Assembly: GCA_947471105.1 (NCBI GenBank)
Contig: CANIYB010000147.1
Location: forward strand, 1-6,281
DNA: 6,281 nucleotides
Source of the DNA: Cytophagaceae bacterium
Lineage (GTDB): Bacteria; Bacteroidota; Bacteroidia; Cytophagales; Spirosomataceae
Direction of reading: 5' to 3'
Part shown: positions 6,211 through 6,281 of the stretch, piece after piece
How the letters are laid out: every line of letters begins with the position of its first letter
How positions within the stretch are numbered: position 1 is the stretch's first letter
Translations under genes and position numbers: made by a program
Notes under the pieces: generated by a model
The model's database searches: none
What the model was told of the DNA's origin: nothing
Seen by the model: the letters and a program-made list of their open reading frames with translations, nothing else

Positions 6211-6281
6211 ATGAGTCAGATTGAAACTGAAATAGCGAAACGGAGAACCTTTGGGATTATCTCTCACCCCGATGCGGGCAA
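6211..6281 (+). CDS. prfC: Peptide chain release factor 3 (RF3), N-terminal fragment, runs off right edge
   Basis: RF3 is a GTPase that acts with the ribosome during termination and recycles the class I release factors RF1 and RF2. Only 23 codons are present. They read MSQIETEIAKRRTFGIISHP followed by DAGK, which matches the RF3 N-terminus: a short helix, the KRRTF motif, then the G1/P-loop in its RF3 form HPDAGK. Other translation GTPases usually read HVDHGK here. The ATG at 6211 is chosen because this is the normal RF3 start and a promoter element lies 26 bp upstream. It has no Shine-Dalgarno sequence. A four-codon ORF in another frame ends across this start codon. The GTPase remainder and domains II-III are outside the window. 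Confidence 0.93.
   Translation, partial: MSQIETEIAKRRTFGIISHPDAG

Noticed and set aside
6082..6267. A minus-strand ORF of 61 codons between the permease and prfC.
   Set aside because: It crosses the T tract of the terminator, the prfC promoter and the conserved prfC start, and its translation resembles nothing recognisable.
1..6281. Mobile element, CRISPR array, tRNA or other RNA gene, defence system.
   Set aside because: No transposase, terminal inverted repeats, regularly spaced repeats or tRNA-like folds were seen, and all the large genes are intact housekeeping or transport genes.

Overview
The window looks like an ordinary chromosomal stretch from a member of the Bacteroidota, possibly a Cytophagia-like lineage (the class-level guess is weak). 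Three observations support the phylum. SecD and SecF are fused into one long protein carrying extra segments that I associate with Bacteroidota. Promoter-like sites of the Bacteroidota type (TAnnTTTG) lie just upstream of three genes. None of the start codons has a Shine-Dalgarno sequence at a usable distance.

Layout. Positions 1-1081 on the minus strand hold the NAD biosynthesis pair nadC-nadA. The nadA gene runs off the left edge, and the two genes overlap by four bases (ATGA). A 94-bp divergent promoter region (1082-1175) separates nadC from a small, unrecognised gene for a putative exported protein (1176-1529, plus strand). After a 59-bp AT-rich gap comes secDF (1589-4516), the proton-driven accessory motor of the Sec translocon. 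A hairpin at 4520-4549 follows it. Next is an APC-superfamily amino acid permease of the cationic-amino-acid-transporter type (4574-6052), closed by a strong intrinsic terminator with a GAAA loop (6057-6083). A promoter region follows, and then the first 23 codons of prfC, encoding peptide chain release factor 3, which runs off the right edge.

Functional reading. NadA makes quinolinate and NadC converts it to nicotinate mononucleotide, so the left operon is the last part of de novo NAD synthesis. The small exported-protein gene and secDF are probably co-transcribed, because no convincing promoter lies between them. The permease and prfC look like separate transcription units. No mobile element, CRISPR array, RNA gene or phage-like gene is visible, and every large ORF is intact. 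I see no convincing new multi-gene system. The least explained items are the small exported protein upstream of secDF and the prfC leader, which holds a four-codon upstream ORF, a 13-bp palindrome and a repeated CGTATTTTT.
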